A DNA stretch of 64,000 nucleotides from Synechococcus sp. BIOS-E4-1 (GCF_014279995.1 NZ_CP047935.1:345243-409242), one strand, 5' to 3'. Positions 53,115 through 62,968 are shown, counted from the first letter of the stretch. Numbers and translations: made by a program. The notes: generated by a model from the letters alone, not told the origin.

Positions 53115-54518
53115 ATGAGCAGCGGAACCCTCTACGACAAGGTTTGGGATCTGCATTGCGTCGCGGATCTTCCCGGAGGTGCCACGCAGCTGTTCATCGG
53201 TCTGCATCTGATTCACGAGGTCACCAGTCCTCAGGCGTTTGCAGCCCTGGATGACAAGGGACTGCCGGTGCGCTGTCCTGAACGAACCGTCGCCACGGTG
53301 GATCACATTGTTCCGACCATCAGTCAGGAACGCCCCTTCTCCGATCCGTTGGCTGAGGAGATGCTGAGCACGCTCGAGCGCAATTGCGCCCGACATGGCA
53401 TCACCCTCAACGGCCTGGGTAGCGGTCGCCAGGGAATCGTGCATGTGATCGCGCCGGAACTGGGCTTGACCCAGCCGGGGATGACAGTTGCCTGCGGCGA
53501 TTCCCACACCTCCACGCATGGAGCTTTTGGCGCCATCGCCTTCGGCATCGGCACAAGCCAGGTGCGTGATGTGCTCGCCAGCCAGAGCCTGGCCATGAGC
53601 AAGCTCAAGGTGCGTCGTATCTGGGTTGAGAACCGACTCGCTGATGGCGTTTTCGCCAAGGATCTGATCCTGCATGTGATTCGCACCCTGGGTGTGAAGG
53701 CTGGGGTGGGTTACGCCTATGAGTTCGCAGGACCTGCGATTGAGGTTCTGTCGATGGAAGAGCGCATGACTCTCTGCAACATGGCGATTGAGGGAGGTGC
53801 GCGCTGCGGTTACGTCAATCCGGATCAGATCACCTTCGACTATCTGCAGGGTCGCGCCGAGGCTCCATCAGCGGAGATCTGGGACCGTGCCGTCGCCTGG
53901 TGGAGTTCCCTCGCCTCCGATCCCGATGCGAGTTTCGATGATGAAATTCGCTTCGATGCTGCTGCTATTGCTCCCACGGTGACCTGGGGCATCACGCCTG
54001 GACAGGGCATTGGTGTTGATGAACGTGTGCCGATCTCAGAGCAGCTCGACCCGGCTGATCGTCCGATCGCAGAAGAGGCCTATCGCTACATGGATCTGGC
54101 TCCTGGTCAGCCCATTGAAGGAGTGCCTGTTGATGTCTGTTTCATCGGCAGTTGCACCAATGGTCGTCTCAGTGATCTTCAGGCCGCGGCGGCTGTGGCT
54201 CGCGGTCGGCATGTCGCCGAAGGCATCAAGGCTTTTGTGGTGCCCGGTTCGGAACAGGTGGCTCGTGCCGCGATCAAGGAAGGCCTTGATCAGGTGTTTC
54301 GCGACGCTGGTTTTGAGTGGCGTGAGCCTGGCTGTTCGATGTGTCTGGCGATGAACCCTGACCGTCTTGAAGGCAGCCAGATCAGTGCCAGTTCAAGCAA
54401 CCGTAATTTCAAGGGACGCCAGGGTTCCGCCAGTGGCCGGACTTTGTTGATGAGTCCGGCCATGGTTGCTGCAGCTGCCATCGCCGGACGGGTGAGCGAT
54501 GTGCGTCAGCTGAGCTAA
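53115..54518 (+). CDS. leuC: 3-isopropylmalate dehydratase large subunit
   Basis: LeuC with LeuD isomerises 2- to 3-isopropylmalate in leucine synthesis. The 467-residue aconitase-type subunit shows [26 protein letters not shown], and the 4Fe-4S cysteines in FIGSCTNGR and in [13 protein letters not shown]. Near the C-terminal end [11 protein letters not shown] is the substrate-binding loop. ATG at 53115. leuD starts 63 bases after the stop; together they form the operon for the heterodimer. Confidence 0.97.
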   Translation: MSSGTLYDKVWDLHCVADLPGGATQLFIGLHLIHEVTSPQAFAALDDKGLPVRCPERTVATVDHIVPTISQERPFSDPLAEEMLSTLERNCARHGITLNGLGSGRQGIVHVIAPELGLTQPGMTVACGDSHTSTHGAFGAIAFGIGTSQVRDVLASQSLAMSKLKVRRIWVENRLADGVFAKDLILHVIRTLGVKAGVGYAYEFAGPAIEVLSMEERMTLCNMAIEGGARCGYVNPDQITFDYLQGRAEAPSAEIWDRAVAWWSSLASDPDASFDDEIRFDAAAIAPTVTWGITPGQGIGVDERVPISEQLDPADRPIAEEAYRYMDLAPGQPIEGVPVDVCFIGSCTNGRLSDLQAAAAVARGRHVAEGIKAFVVPGSEQVARAAIKEGLDQVFRDAGFEWREPGCSMCLAMNPDRLEGSQISASSSNRNFKGRQGSASGRTLLMSPAMVAAAAIAGRVSDVRQLS

Positions 54519-54581
54519 GACCGCACTGCATTCAGTTCCATCCCGCTGTTGATTTTTTCTCCCCACGCTGATTGTTCTGTG

Positions 54582-55196
54582 ATGACTGAGACCATTGCCT
54601 TCCCTCAGGGCCCGATCGGTCGTGTGTCGGGTCGTGGACTTGTGCTGCGGGGTGATGACATCGATACCGACCGGATCATCCCAGCCCGCTTTCTCAAATG
54701 TGTGAGCTTTGAAGCTCTGGGGGAACAGGCCTTTGCCGATGACCGCAAGGAACTTGCCGGTGCACACCCCTTTGACCAGGCGGAGCATCAGGGAGCGTCG
54801 ATCCTGGTTGTAAATGACAATTTCGGCTGTGGTTCAAGTCGTGAACATGCGCCGCAGTCACTGATGCGCTGGGGGATCCGTGCCGTTCTGGGGGTCAGTT
54901 ACGCCGAGATCTTTCATGGCAATTGCCTCGCCCTGGGAATTCCCTGTGCCACGGCCACAGCTGATCAGATCCATGCTCTTCAGGATGCGGTGGCGGCGGA
55001 TCCCACCGCTGAATGGACGCTTGATCTCCAGGCGCTCACCTTCAGTGATGGATCAACCTCACAGACCATTGCTCTGGCTTCAGGTGCTTTGGACATGCTT
55101 CGTACCGGCCAGTGGGATGCCACAGGGCAGCTCGTGGCCAGAGATGCGGAGCTGACCCGCACGATGGCGGCACTCCCTTATTTGCATGGTTTCTGA
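54582..55196 (+). CDS. leuD: 3-isopropylmalate dehydratase small subunit
   Basis: The 204-residue swivel subunit paired with LeuC. DDIDTDRIIPARFLKCVSF near residue 25 and VVNDNFGCGSSREHAPQSL at about 74-92 are the family signatures (the GSSREHA loop contacts the substrate carboxylates). The C-terminal half continues with AEIFHGNCLALGIP. ATG at 54582 is the start, chosen because the longer frame upstream carries no LeuD sequence. A 9-bp inverted repeat follows the stop. Confidence 0.95.
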   Translation: MTETIAFPQGPIGRVSGRGLVLRGDDIDTDRIIPARFLKCVSFEALGEQAFADDRKELAGAHPFDQAEHQGASILVVNDNFGCGSSREHAPQSLMRWGIRAVLGVSYAEIFHGNCLALGIPCATATADQIHALQDAVAADPTAEWTLDLQALTFSDGSTSQTIALASGALDMLRTGQWDATGQLVARDAELTRTMAALPYLHGF

Positions 55197-55200
55197 GCTG

Positions 55201-55226
55201 GTGGTCCATGCCTATGAATGGACCAC
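55201..55226. terminator. Inverted repeat after leuD
   Basis: GTGGTCCAT (55201-55209), eight-base loop, ATGGACCAC (55218-55226), starting four bases after the leuD stop. The perfect stem with no T tract may shape the 3' end of the leuCD transcript or be part of the promoter region of the pentapeptide gene. Confidence 0.45.
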
Positions 55227-55275
55227 GGCAAATAGCGACCAGATTGTCTAAGACTGAGACAGAGGCACTGCTGCC

Positions 55276-55746
55276 ATGAATCAGTTCAGACCTGTTCCCC
55301 TAGCTGCTGTCCTTCTGGTCAGCGCACTGACCCCCGTCGCTGCCAATGCTGAACCTGTTCAGTCATTGCTTGTACAGCCCCATGGATCTGCCAGAGAGCG
55401 ATTGCTGAACAGTGGTGTCTGTTACGGCTGTGATCTGCGCTCGGCTCGATTGCAGGGTGCCCACCTGATCGGCGCTGACCTTCGTGATGCCGACCTCCGA
55501 AATGCCGATCTGCGCGAAGCCAACCTGGAAGGCGCAGACCTTAGTGGAGCCCGTCTCGATGGCGCTGATCTGCAGGGAGCGCAACTGAGTAACGCGGATC
55601 TCTCGGGAACCGATCTGCGCCGTGCTGATCTCCGTGGAGCTGTTGTGATCAATGCCTATGCGCCGGATGTTCGCACCGATGGAATGCGTTTTGCAGGTGC
55701 AGACCTGACCGGCAGCCATCTGATTTATGGGGGTGGACCGGACTAG
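55276..55746 (+). CDS. Exported pentapeptide-repeat protein
   Basis: 156 residues. A signal peptide (AAVLLVSALTPVAANAEP, cleavage probably after ANA) sends it to the periplasm or thylakoid lumen. The body is a right-handed quadrilateral beta-helix made of A-[DN]-L-x-x repeats: LIGADLRDADLRNADLREANL, then EGADLSGARLDGADLQGAQL and so on, about 14 units, ending RFAGADLTGSHLIYGG. CYGCDLRS just before the repeats is a recurrent CxxC cap in lumenal cyanobacterial members. Function unknown. ATG 55276. Confidence 0.85.
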   Translation: MNQFRPVPLAAVLLVSALTPVAANAEPVQSLLVQPHGSARERLLNSGVCYGCDLRSARLQGAHLIGADLRDADLRNADLREANLEGADLSGARLDGADLQGAQLSNADLSGTDLRRADLRGAVVINAYAPDVRTDGMRFAGADLTGSHLIYGGGPD

Positions 55747-55758
55747 GGCGGGTTCTGT

Positions 55759-58700
55759 TCAGAATGGTCGCCGTTCAAGTTCGTTGGGCAGATTGCGTGG
55801 TGTGTAGGGGATGAAGGGCTGTCCAGTCCCTGTGAAATTGAAGTCATTCAGGCGGAAGCGGAAACCGCCGATGCCTTCATAGGGGTTGAAGTAGAAACCA
55901 AGGTCATAGCTGCGGCGCTGCCAGCGCAGCTCGATGTTGGAATTGATCACATTGCCGTAGAACTCGGAGTTGGGATCAATGTTCACGCCAATGCCTGCAT
56001 TCAGAAGCAAGGGCCCAGCAAGCTGCTGAGTGATGCCGATGCCGAGAGTTGCGAGGTCCACCGCTTGGTCAAATTCAAACGGACTGTCTCCGTCTTTGAG
56101 GGTGCCTCCACCGGCGATGGACAGTTGGGTGTAGTCAAGAAAAGGCTTGCTGAATGTGCCCAGCGTGAGGGTTGGTCCCCCGGTGAGGCTGAGGGTGCTC
56201 TGATTCTTCCCATTACCGAAAGCAGCAAGAGAAGTGTTGATATTGGTGCGCAGTGTGAGGCCGGGCACGATGGCTACCGGCGAGTAGCGATAGGCCGCTT
56301 CGGGTGTGAGTGCAGCAGGTTTGCCGCGCCAGAGTGGATAGCTGCTGTTCAGCGAACCGTAGAAATTAGCGCGTGTGGTGTCGATGAGGTTGGTGCTCGT
56401 GAAGCTCTCCGCCTGGTAATTGCCGAGGCCAAAGCGCCAGATGTAGTTGTTTGAGAGCTTGCCCCATCGCCAGTCGCCTCTCTGCTCAGCAAAGGCGCCG
56501 TAAGCGCTGTACACGTCGGTCTCGCCGAGTGAGCCGTTCCAGGTGCGGTAGCGATAGGCACCGAAGAAACGGGTTTCCACCTCGCCAAGCAAGGGCAGCT
56601 TGATGAAGCGATTCACATTGCCCCAGAAACGGCTGCCATTCATGAAATTGCTTGGACTGAACGTGCTGATGTCGGCTTCAGCCTTGACGTTCAGGCCCAG
56701 CAGCTCCCCACTGAGTTCGGCCTCGAGGCCAAACAGGTCTCCGAAGGCATTGCCCTGTCTGACCTTTGAGCTGTCGATGGATGTGCCCGGCGCCACGTAG
56801 CTTTTGTTGCCGCCGTCGATAGCTCGCTGCAGCAGGAACTGAGGTTGTAGATCGAGGCTGATGTTGTCCGCCAGTTCGATGGATTCAAGCTCGCGGCCAA
56901 CAAAGAAACCACTGCGATCGTCGTTGTCGATGCCCAACACCCAGCGGTTCACAACCTCTTCCTGTTTCTGAATTCTCTGCGTTCTGGAGACAGGAATGGG
57001 CAACCGCTCTTCAACGATCAGGCGGTTGCGTTGACTCTTGATCAGGATGTCTCCGTTCTCTTGTTCCGTGGCCACCACATCCTCCGCATCAATGCGCGTC
57101 TGCGCCGGTGTGTAGGGATCATTGGTGAAGCTCATGCGGTTGGCCGTCCACCCCTCGGGGGTGAACTCCACTTGGGCCGCCTGGATGCGCCAACGGCTGA
57201 TTTCGCCTGTGATCAGTTCACTTTTCCCCCGTTTATTGAGTTGGGAGGGCTTCACCCCGCCGTAGCGATTGGCGGCCAGAACTTCGCTGTTGCGCAAGTT
57301 GTCACCGCCACCCTGGCTTTGTTCGATCACCAGCCGCTGTTGCAGCTGAATACTGCTGATCCGTTGATCGATGGCTGCGATGGCCGCGCTGCGACGTTTC
57401 TCCTGTTCCGCTGGCGAGAGATTCGAGTTTTCGGTCTGGGCTGAAGGCTGTGCGACATCTGCAGCGGCAGAGTTGACCTCTGCCTCACGCAAAGGATTCC
57501 CCAGGGTGATGTCTTCGAGCTGTGCGCTCAGGCTCTGTGACTGGCTCTTTGCTGCGCGGTCGGAATCAGGACAACCCAGCGGTGGGGGTGCTTCGGGAGC
57601 CAGTGGCTCGGGTTGATCCTGCCCCCATCGGTAGCGCAGTCCAATCAGATAAGCGTTGCTGCCCTCCTTCACGCCGCTGTAGGCCCCGAAGGCTCCAGAT
57701 CGATGGTGAATGCGGCCCACCATGGAAAGCTCCGGAGACACCGCTGCTTCCAGTTCGAAAGCGAGATAGTTGAGCAGATTCGCGTAATTCTCGCGGTAGG
57801 TGCGCTCGTAATTGCTGACCGCAGAGTTGTAGCTGATGCCTTCGACGAAGCCGAGGCTGAGCCAGGGTTGCACCCACAGGCGCGCACCAATGCCGAGGAT
57901 GCCTTCGCCGAAGGTCTGGGACGGGGTATTGGCGTTGGGAATGGTCTGATTGAACGGGCCCCCTTGCTGTTCATAGGCCTGGTGGGCAAACAGATCAGCT
58001 TCGAGCTCCAGTTGCAGTGGTCCTGCTCGCCAGATGCGTTTCTGCATGCTGACTCCCAGCAGATACTCAGGACGCATCCTTCCGTTGAACAGGAAGGTGT
58101 CGCCGAAGTTGGAATCGATCATCTGTCCGCCCCAGGCGGTGATGGCCCAGGGGTGCGGATGCCAGTCGGGGATGGGTGGGATGGCCGGTGGGCAAGCCAT
58201 GCCCTTGTCGGCCTCTGCTTCTGGCTTGCTGGTGTTCGGAACCAGCCATTCTTCGCTGGGAAGCGGCTGCTCAACGGTCCAGAAGCTCTCATCATCTCCC
58301 TGAGGGCTGATGCGATTGGCCGTGAATGACTCCAGGTCGATGTCGATGGCTGACGGGAATCCCAGGCCAGTGCTTTCAATGACAGGCAGCAGCCCGGTTT
58401 GGCTTGGATCCTCAGCAGGGACCTCAACCGATGACGGTGTGTTGGGAGGCGGTGCTGTTGGGCTGCTTGCCAGTGGGTTGAACTCCACTGCAGCGGTATC
58501 CAGATCGAGAACGCCATAAACGTCCTCCATCGAACCGCTGCCCTGGATCAGGCTGAATCGCAGCCTGCTGGCCTGAAAATACTGAGCACCCTTGCGATAA
58601 CGCACACTGCCGCGAGCGAACAGGCTGTTGAAGTTCGTGTCGAACTCGAGGCGATCCGCCTGCAGCACTCCGCCATTGATCTCAGCACTGACATTGCCTT

Positions 58701-59019
58701 CAGCTACGAACAGCTGACGCCTGGCGTCGTAGGTCTGGCGGTCGGCCCTGAGGCGTAATTCAGGGGGAGGCTGAACAACTGAATCAGGCTCTGCAACCTC
58801 GGTTTGCTCTGCATCGGCTTGCTCTGCCCTGGCTCGCTCTGCCTCGGTCGGCAACGCCTCAATAACGCCATCATCGTCAGCGAACTGTTCCACACCCTCG
58901 GGGGGAATCACTCCGAAGTCGATCAGGTCTTCAATGCCTTCGGATCGTGCTGGACCGCCAAGGACTGCAGCAACAGCCAGAAGTCCCGTGATCGTGATGG
59001 GAGATCGGGAGGCCGGCAA
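55759..59019 (-). CDS. LptD/DUF3769-like outer membrane protein with embedded lipid A deacylase-like barrel
   Basis: 1086 residues: signal peptide (ITITGLLAVAAVLGGPARS), an LptA/OstA-type strand domain at about 87-160 (LRLRADRQTYDARRQLFVAEG), a Pro-rich linker, an unusual 290-465 segment, a second linker, and a C-terminal DUF3769 beta-barrel (about 620-1086) with paired aromatic strands. The overall plan is that of LptD, which assembles LPS in the outer membrane. Segment 290-465 resembles PagL/acyloxyacyl-hydrolase barrels: WAITAWGGQMIDS, PEYLLGVSMQKRIWRAGPL, LLNYLAFELEAA, RIHHRSGAFGAYSG and GSNAYLIGLRYRW, with H439 and S441 spaced as the catalytic pair of PagL. Whether the barrel is active is unknown. 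The frame ends 13 bases from the pentapeptide gene. Confidence 0.8.
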   Translation of the reverse strand: MPASRSPITITGLLAVAAVLGGPARSEGIEDLIDFGVIPPEGVEQFADDDGVIEALPTEAERARAEQADAEQTEVAEPDSVVQPPPELRLRADRQTYDARRQLFVAEGNVSAEINGGVLQADRLEFDTNFNSLFARGSVRYRKGAQYFQASRLRFSLIQGSGSMEDVYGVLDLDTAAVEFNPLASSPTAPPPNTPSSVEVPAEDPSQTGLLPVIESTGLGFPSAIDIDLESFTANRISPQGDDESFWTVEQPLPSEEWLVPNTSKPEAEADKGMACPPAIPPIPDWHPHPWAITAWGGQMIDSNFGDTFLFNGRMRPEYLLGVSMQKRIWRAGPLQLELEADLFAHQAYEQQGGPFNQTIPNANTPSQTFGEGILGIGARLWVQPWLSLGFVEGISYNSAVSNYERTYRENYANLLNYLAFELEAAVSPELSMVGRIHHRSGAFGAYSGVKEGSNAYLIGLRYRWGQDQPEPLAPEAPPPLGCPDSDRAAKSQSQSLSAQLEDITLGNPLREAEVNSAAADVAQPSAQTENSNLSPAEQEKRRSAAIAAIDQRISSIQLQQRLVIEQSQGGGDNLRNSEVLAANRYGGVKPSQLNKRGKSELITGEISRWRIQAAQVEFTPEGWTANRMSFTNDPYTPAQTRIDAEDVVATEQENGDILIKSQRNRLIVEERLPIPVSRTQRIQKQEEVVNRWVLGIDNDDRSGFFVGRELESIELADNISLDLQPQFLLQRAIDGGNKSYVAPGTSIDSSKVRQGNAFGDLFGLEAELSGELLGLNVKAEADISTFSPSNFMNGSRFWGNVNRFIKLPLLGEVETRFFGAYRYRTWNGSLGETDVYSAYGAFAEQRGDWRWGKLSNNYIWRFGLGNYQAESFTSTNLIDTTRANFYGSLNSSYPLWRGKPAALTPEAAYRYSPVAIVPGLTLRTNINTSLAAFGNGKNQSTLSLTGGPTLTLGTFSKPFLDYTQLSIAGGGTLKDGDSPFEFDQAVDLATLGIGITQQLAGPLLLNAGIGVNIDPNSEFYGNVINSNIELRWQRRSYDLGFYFNPYEGIGGFRFRLNDFNFTGTGQPFIPYTPRNLPNELERRPF

Positions 59020-59131
59020 ATCCGCTCAGGAGTGGCTGGTGATCCTCACACGAGCATCCTCCGCATCTGTCCTGGAATGACCAGTGCTTTTCGTGACCCC
59101 TGAACGGTGTCCGTTCAGATCACGTCTGCAC

Positions 59132-59251
59132 TCAATCTTCCAGGTCCTTGCGACTCGGGGTGCGGCTCGGGTCACTCGCCAAAAATCCAAAGACGAAGAT
59201 CCCGATAAAAAAGAAGACGACCGAGTAAACGGAAATCTTGAGGGCGAGCAT
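59132..59251 (-). CDS. psbI: Photosystem II protein I
   Basis: 39 residues: [20 protein letters not shown] and then [19 protein letters not shown]. This is the invariant PsbI sequence, a one-helix thylakoid protein beside D1 and CP43, required for PSII assembly. Translation was read base by base from the ATG at 59251 to TGA at 59132-59134. It is divergent from the alpha-mannosidase, 37 bases apart. Confidence 0.97.
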   Translation of the reverse strand: MLALKISVYSVVFFFIGIFVFGFLASDPSRTPSRKDLED

Positions 59252-59288
59252 GGAGACCGACCGGCGTCTGGGATAGCGCCATCATCTT

Positions 59289-62288
59289 ATGGGTCAAGGT
59301 TGTGAGATCACGATGCAGCCCCCTCTACAGCCCCGGCGATTGGCGTGGATTGAAACGTTTCGAAGTCGCAGCCGCCTTGATCGGCTCCCTTTTTGGCATC
59401 GGTGCGGCGATTTCCATAGACATTCCGTCCTTGAAGAGCCCTGGGGGGCACAGCATCGACCTGACTGGGCGCAGCGCGGACTGTTGATCTGGCCAAGAGG
59501 GGGCGTCTGGTTGCGAATCGAGCAGACCATGACCTGGCCGGAGCACTGGCAACACTGTGAAGACAGCCTTGAACGGCTTGTGCTCAGCTGGTGGGCAGAC
59601 CAGGTGCGGCTCTGGGTGGATGGGGTTCTCGTGCATGAAGGGGACTTGTTTGACACCCGTTGCCGCTGGAAGCTGCCGGCTCACTGGAGGCATGGGACAG
59701 AGCTGAAGTTGCTTCTGGAGCTGCGCAGTCCTTGTCATGACGATGGCGCACTGATCAGAAGCGATCTGGTCCGGGAGCCCGCGCTGCCCGCTCTTGATCC
59801 CCAGGGGTGTCTGCTTCCCCAGGCCCTTGAACTCACGGGCATCAAGACAGAGTCGCTGCCCGAGATGTGGCTTGATTGCGATCCCCTCTCCAACAAGGCG
59901 GTGGCCCTGGTTGATCAACACCTCGCAGGGCAGGCTCGTGCCAGCGGTGGACTGCACTGGGTGGGTCATGCCCATCTGGATCTGGCCTGGTTGTGGCCTG
60001 TTGCTGACACCTGGCAGGCGGCGGAACGCACTTTTCGGTCCGCTTTGCATCTCATGGAGCTCTTCCCGGAGCTGCATTTCGCCCATTCCACCCCGGCCCT
60101 GTACGAGTGGGTGGAGCGTCACCGCCCTGCGCTGTTTACACGCATCCAGAAGGCCAGTCGTCTGGGACGTTGGGAGCCCATCAACGGTCCCTGGGTTGAG
60201 ACCGACTGTGTTCTTGTCAGCACGGCCTCTCTCTGGCGGCAATTTGCACTGGGTCAGGAGACCAGTCAGAGGCAGTTCCCTGAGTGGCGACATGACCTGG
60301 CCTGGTTGCCGGACAGTTTTGGATTTGCGTCCGGGCTGCCGGCCGTTGCACACGCCACCGGCGTTCGCTGGTTCTGCACGCACAAACTGGCCTGGAATGC
60401 CACCAACGTTTTCCCGCACCGTCTTTTTCGCTGGCAAGGCCGCGGTGGCGCTGAGTTGCTGGCCTTGATGTTGCCAGGCATCGGCACGGATGCCGATCCT
60501 GTGGCCATGCAGCAGGAACAGCAGCGTTTCCGGGTCAAGACAGGGGTGGATCAGGCGCTGTGGTTGCCAGGGGTTGGTGATCACGGCGGTGGCCCGACCA
60601 GGGAAATGCTGGAAGAGATGAAGCTCTGGCAAGACCATCCTCAGACCGCCCCACACAGAGCAGGCACGGTTCGCGAGTACCTGAAGCAGCTTGAGCCGCT
60701 CAGGCCATCGTTACCCGTGTGGAGAGATGAGCTGTACTTGGAGCTGCATCGGGGCTGTGCCACATCACGCCCGGATCAGAAACGACACAACCGCACCCTG
60801 GAGAGGTTGTTGCGGGAGGCGGATGTGGTGGAGGCTCTGGGGGCTGAACCCAGGCAGCGCCGAGACTGGCAGATACTGCTGTTCCAGCAGTTTCACGACA
60901 TCCTCCCTGGAACATCCATTCCCGAGGTGTTTGATCAGGCGGAGCATCAATGGCGAGGTGCGCGCCGTCGTGCAGCAATGGCGCGGACTGCCGGTCTCCA
61001 TCAGTTGTTCAGTCGTGCATCCTCGGATGACTCAAGGCCTGAACAAAGCTGTCAACGCTGGGCCTGGTGCGGCCTTCAGCCTCTGCAGCGCTGGTCTCCC
61101 CTGGTTCGTCTGCCGCGCGGCGGCTGGTGTTGTGAGGGCAAGAACCTGCCATCACAGGCGGCTCCGGGCGGGGATCTGTGGGTGCAGTTGCCGGAGGCAA
61201 AGGGGATTACGGCCTTGCCACTGGAGTGTTATTCAGACCCCCCAGCGGTTGCCACAGCTGCTGCTGTGCGGAATCCGGTGCGGGTCCAGCTCATTGCTGA
61301 GCAGAGCTGGCGCCTTTGCAACAGTCTACTGATGATTGAGCTGGATCACAGGGGATTGACCCGACTGCAGGATCAGCAGGGTGTTGATCAGCTCTCGGCG
61401 CCACTGCAGTTCAGGCGCTACCGCGACCACGGTGAGTTCTGGGATGCCTGGGATCTGGCCGCGGATTACCCGCAGCACCAACTGCCGATGGCTGCGGAAT
61501 GGCAGGTGGAGCTGGTGGAGCAGGGCCCTCTGGTGGCCAGGATCGTGCTGCGCAGCTCAATCGAGAGCAGTGCGATGCGTCTGGATGTGCTGCTGCGAGC
61601 TGATAGCCCCGCCGTTGAACTGCAACTGACCATCGACTGGCGGCAGACCCATGAACTGCTTCGCATGGTCTGTCCCCTGGTCAGGCCAGCTGTTCGCTGG
61701 GCGGCGGACACCAGCGGCGGTGTGATCGAACGACCCGCTGTTGCCTTGACGCCCTGGGAACACGCCCGTTGGGAGCTGCCTGTGATCTCCTGGTTGGCGA
61801 GTGAGGAAGCAGCCTCGGGTGGTGGGCTTGGCGTCCTGCTCGACGGTCCTCAGGGTGTTGATGCCGGACCGAATCATCTGGGAGTGTCCCTCTTGCGCGG
61901 GCCGACCTGGCCTGATCCATCGGCTGATCAGCGATTGCATCGTCATCGCCTCGCCCTGATGCCAGTGTCTCGGGGCTGGTATCGGGATGGCCTCACACAG
62001 GCAGCCATTCAATTCCGTGAACCCGGGTGGCTGGGTCCAATCGAACTGTGTCGTCGTTGGGAGGGTTTTCCGGCACTGCCTGAGACATTGGTGCCGGTCT
62101 CCATACGAGTGGATCAGTCTGCTGGGGCTGTCAAAGGCGCTGTTCTGCTCCAGCTGCTCAACCCAGGCAGCGCAAGGGTGAACTGGTCGCCCGGTGACGA
62201 GGGCTGGTGGGTTCAGGATCAACAGCACTCAACAGTGATCTCTCCAGGAGCACTGCAAGAGCTTCGCTTGGCCCCTCAGTCGTCATGA
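59289..62288 (+). CDS. GH38 alpha-mannosidase
   Basis: 999 residues, a typical size for GH38 exo-alpha-mannosidases. HWVGHAHLDLAWLWP at 223-236 carries the zinc-binding H-x-D (His229, Asp231), and AWLPDSFGFASGLP holds the catalytic nucleophile (Asp342). GDHGGGPTREMLEEM and FHDILPGTSIPEV (third zinc ligand region) follow, then the C-terminal beta-rich domains. No signal peptide is evident, so it likely acts in the cytosol on mannosyl compounds or recycled glycans. ATG at 59289 or 59313 may start it. The 3' end overlaps psbN by 13 bases. It separates psbI from psbN-psbH. Confidence 0.9.
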   Translation: MGQGCEITMQPPLQPRRLAWIETFRSRSRLDRLPFWHRCGDFHRHSVLEEPWGAQHRPDWAQRGLLIWPRGGVWLRIEQTMTWPEHWQHCEDSLERLVLSWWADQVRLWVDGVLVHEGDLFDTRCRWKLPAHWRHGTELKLLLELRSPCHDDGALIRSDLVREPALPALDPQGCLLPQALELTGIKTESLPEMWLDCDPLSNKAVALVDQHLAGQARASGGLHWVGHAHLDLAWLWPVADTWQAAERTFRSALHLMELFPELHFAHSTPALYEWVERHRPALFTRIQKASRLGRWEPINGPWVETDCVLVSTASLWRQFALGQETSQRQFPEWRHDLAWLPDSFGFASGLPAVAHATGVRWFCTHKLAWNATNVFPHRLFRWQGRGGAELLALMLPGIGTDADPVAMQQEQQRFRVKTGVDQALWLPGVGDHGGGPTREMLEEMKLWQDHPQTAPHRAGTVREYLKQLEPLRPSLPVWRDELYLELHRGCATSRPDQKRHNRTLERLLREADVVEALGAEPRQRRDWQILLFQQFHDILPGTSIPEVFDQAEHQWRGARRRAAMARTAGLHQLFSRASSDDSRPEQSCQRWAWCGLQPLQRWSPLVRLPRGGWCCEGKNLPSQAAPGGDLWVQLPEAKGITALPLECYSDPPAVATAAAVRNPVRVQLIAEQSWRLCNSLLMIELDHRGLTRLQDQQGVDQLSAPLQFRRYRDHGEFWDAWDLAADYPQHQLPMAAEWQVELVEQGPLVARIVLRSSIESSAMRLDVLLRADSPAVELQLTIDWRQTHELLRMVCPLVRPAVRWAADTSGGVIERPAVALTPWEHARWELPVISWLASEEAASGGGLGVLLDGPQGVDAGPNHLGVSLLRGPTWPDPSADQRLHRHRLALMPVSRGWYRDGLTQAAIQFREPGWLGPIELCRRWEGFPALPETLVPVSIRVDQSAGAVKGAVLLQLLNPGSARVNWSPGDEGWWVQDQQHSTVISPGALQELRLAPQSS

Positions 62289-62416
62289 TCATCAAAGGGA
62301 TCATCCAGGCGCTTCGACGGTGGCCCGAAGGCTGTGTAAACGCCAAAACCGGTGAGCCCAAACAGAGCCGTAAGCACGGCAATCGACACCGACAGCGCCG
62401 GGGAGGAGCTTTCCAT
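62276..62416 (-). CDS. psbN: Photosystem II assembly protein N
   Basis: 46 residues: [37 protein letters not shown] and DDPFDDHDD. The final acidic block and the [13 protein letters not shown] core identify PsbN. Despite its name it is an assembly factor for the PSII reaction centre and not a stable subunit. It is transcribed opposite to psbH, as in most cyanobacteria and plastids. Its last codons overlap the mannosidase. Confidence 0.97.
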   Translation of the reverse strand: MESSSPALSVSIAVLTALFGLTGFGVYTAFGPPSKRLDDPFDDHDD

Positions 62417-62502
62417 CAAATCTCGCGACAGGATCGACCCTGTTACGGGTCGGGACCCTTACAGTATCGGAACTGAACTTCACCCGAGACCTCAGGGCCG
62501 CT

Positions 62503-62703
62503 ATGGCACAACGCACTCGTTTGGGCGATCTGCTCCGTCCACTCAATTCCGAGTACGGCAAGGTTGTCCCCGGCTGGGGAACGACTCCTGTCATGGGCAT
62601 CTTCATGGTGCTGTTTCTGGTTTTCCTGCTGGTGATTCTTCAGCTCTACAACCAGTCTCTGATCCTCGAGGGAATCAACGTGAACTGGAACGGCGGCGCC
62701 TGA
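62503..62703 (+). CDS. psbH: Photosystem II protein H
   Basis: 66 residues: a cytoplasmic N terminus ([20 protein letters not shown]), a conserved [17 protein letters not shown], one membrane helix, and the C-terminal [17 protein letters not shown]. PsbH is a core PSII subunit near CP47. ATG at 62503, 86 bases from the divergent psbN start; psbH and psbN share this promoter region. Confidence 0.97.
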   Translation: MAQRTRLGDLLRPLNSEYGKVVPGWGTTPVMGIFMVLFLVFLLVILQLYNQSLILEGINVNWNGGA

Positions 62704-62725
62704 TTCGGCCCACTCATCCCCTTCC

Positions 62726-62965
62726 ATGAACATCTTCGGCATCGGACTCCCTGAGATGGCCGTCATCGGAGCAGTCGCGCTTCTGGTGTTCGGCCCAAAG
62801 CGCCTGCCTGAATTTGGCCGGACGCTTGGCAAGACCCTGAAAGGATTTCAGACGGCTTCGAAGGAGTTCGAACGGGAAATCAGCAAGGCGATGGCAGATC
62901 CAGAGGAACTTCCATCCTCCTCACCAACGGATTCAGCATCATCATCCAAGGGTTCTGAGGACTGA
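62726..62965 (+). CDS. tatA: Twin-arginine translocase subunit TatA/E
   Basis: 79 residues: short N terminus with FGIGLPEMAVIGAVALLVFGPKRLPEFGR, one membrane helix and the FGPKxLPE hinge, then an amphipathic helix (GKTLKGFQTASKEFERE) and a Ser-rich acidic tail. TatA multimers form the Tat pore for folded proteins in thylakoid and plasma membranes. ATG 62726, 22 bases after psbH and 3 before pth, so probably one operon. Confidence 0.93.
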   Translation: MNIFGIGLPEMAVIGAVALLVFGPKRLPEFGRTLGKTLKGFQTASKEFEREISKAMADPEELPSSSPTDSASSSKGSED

Positions 62966-62968
62966 CCG

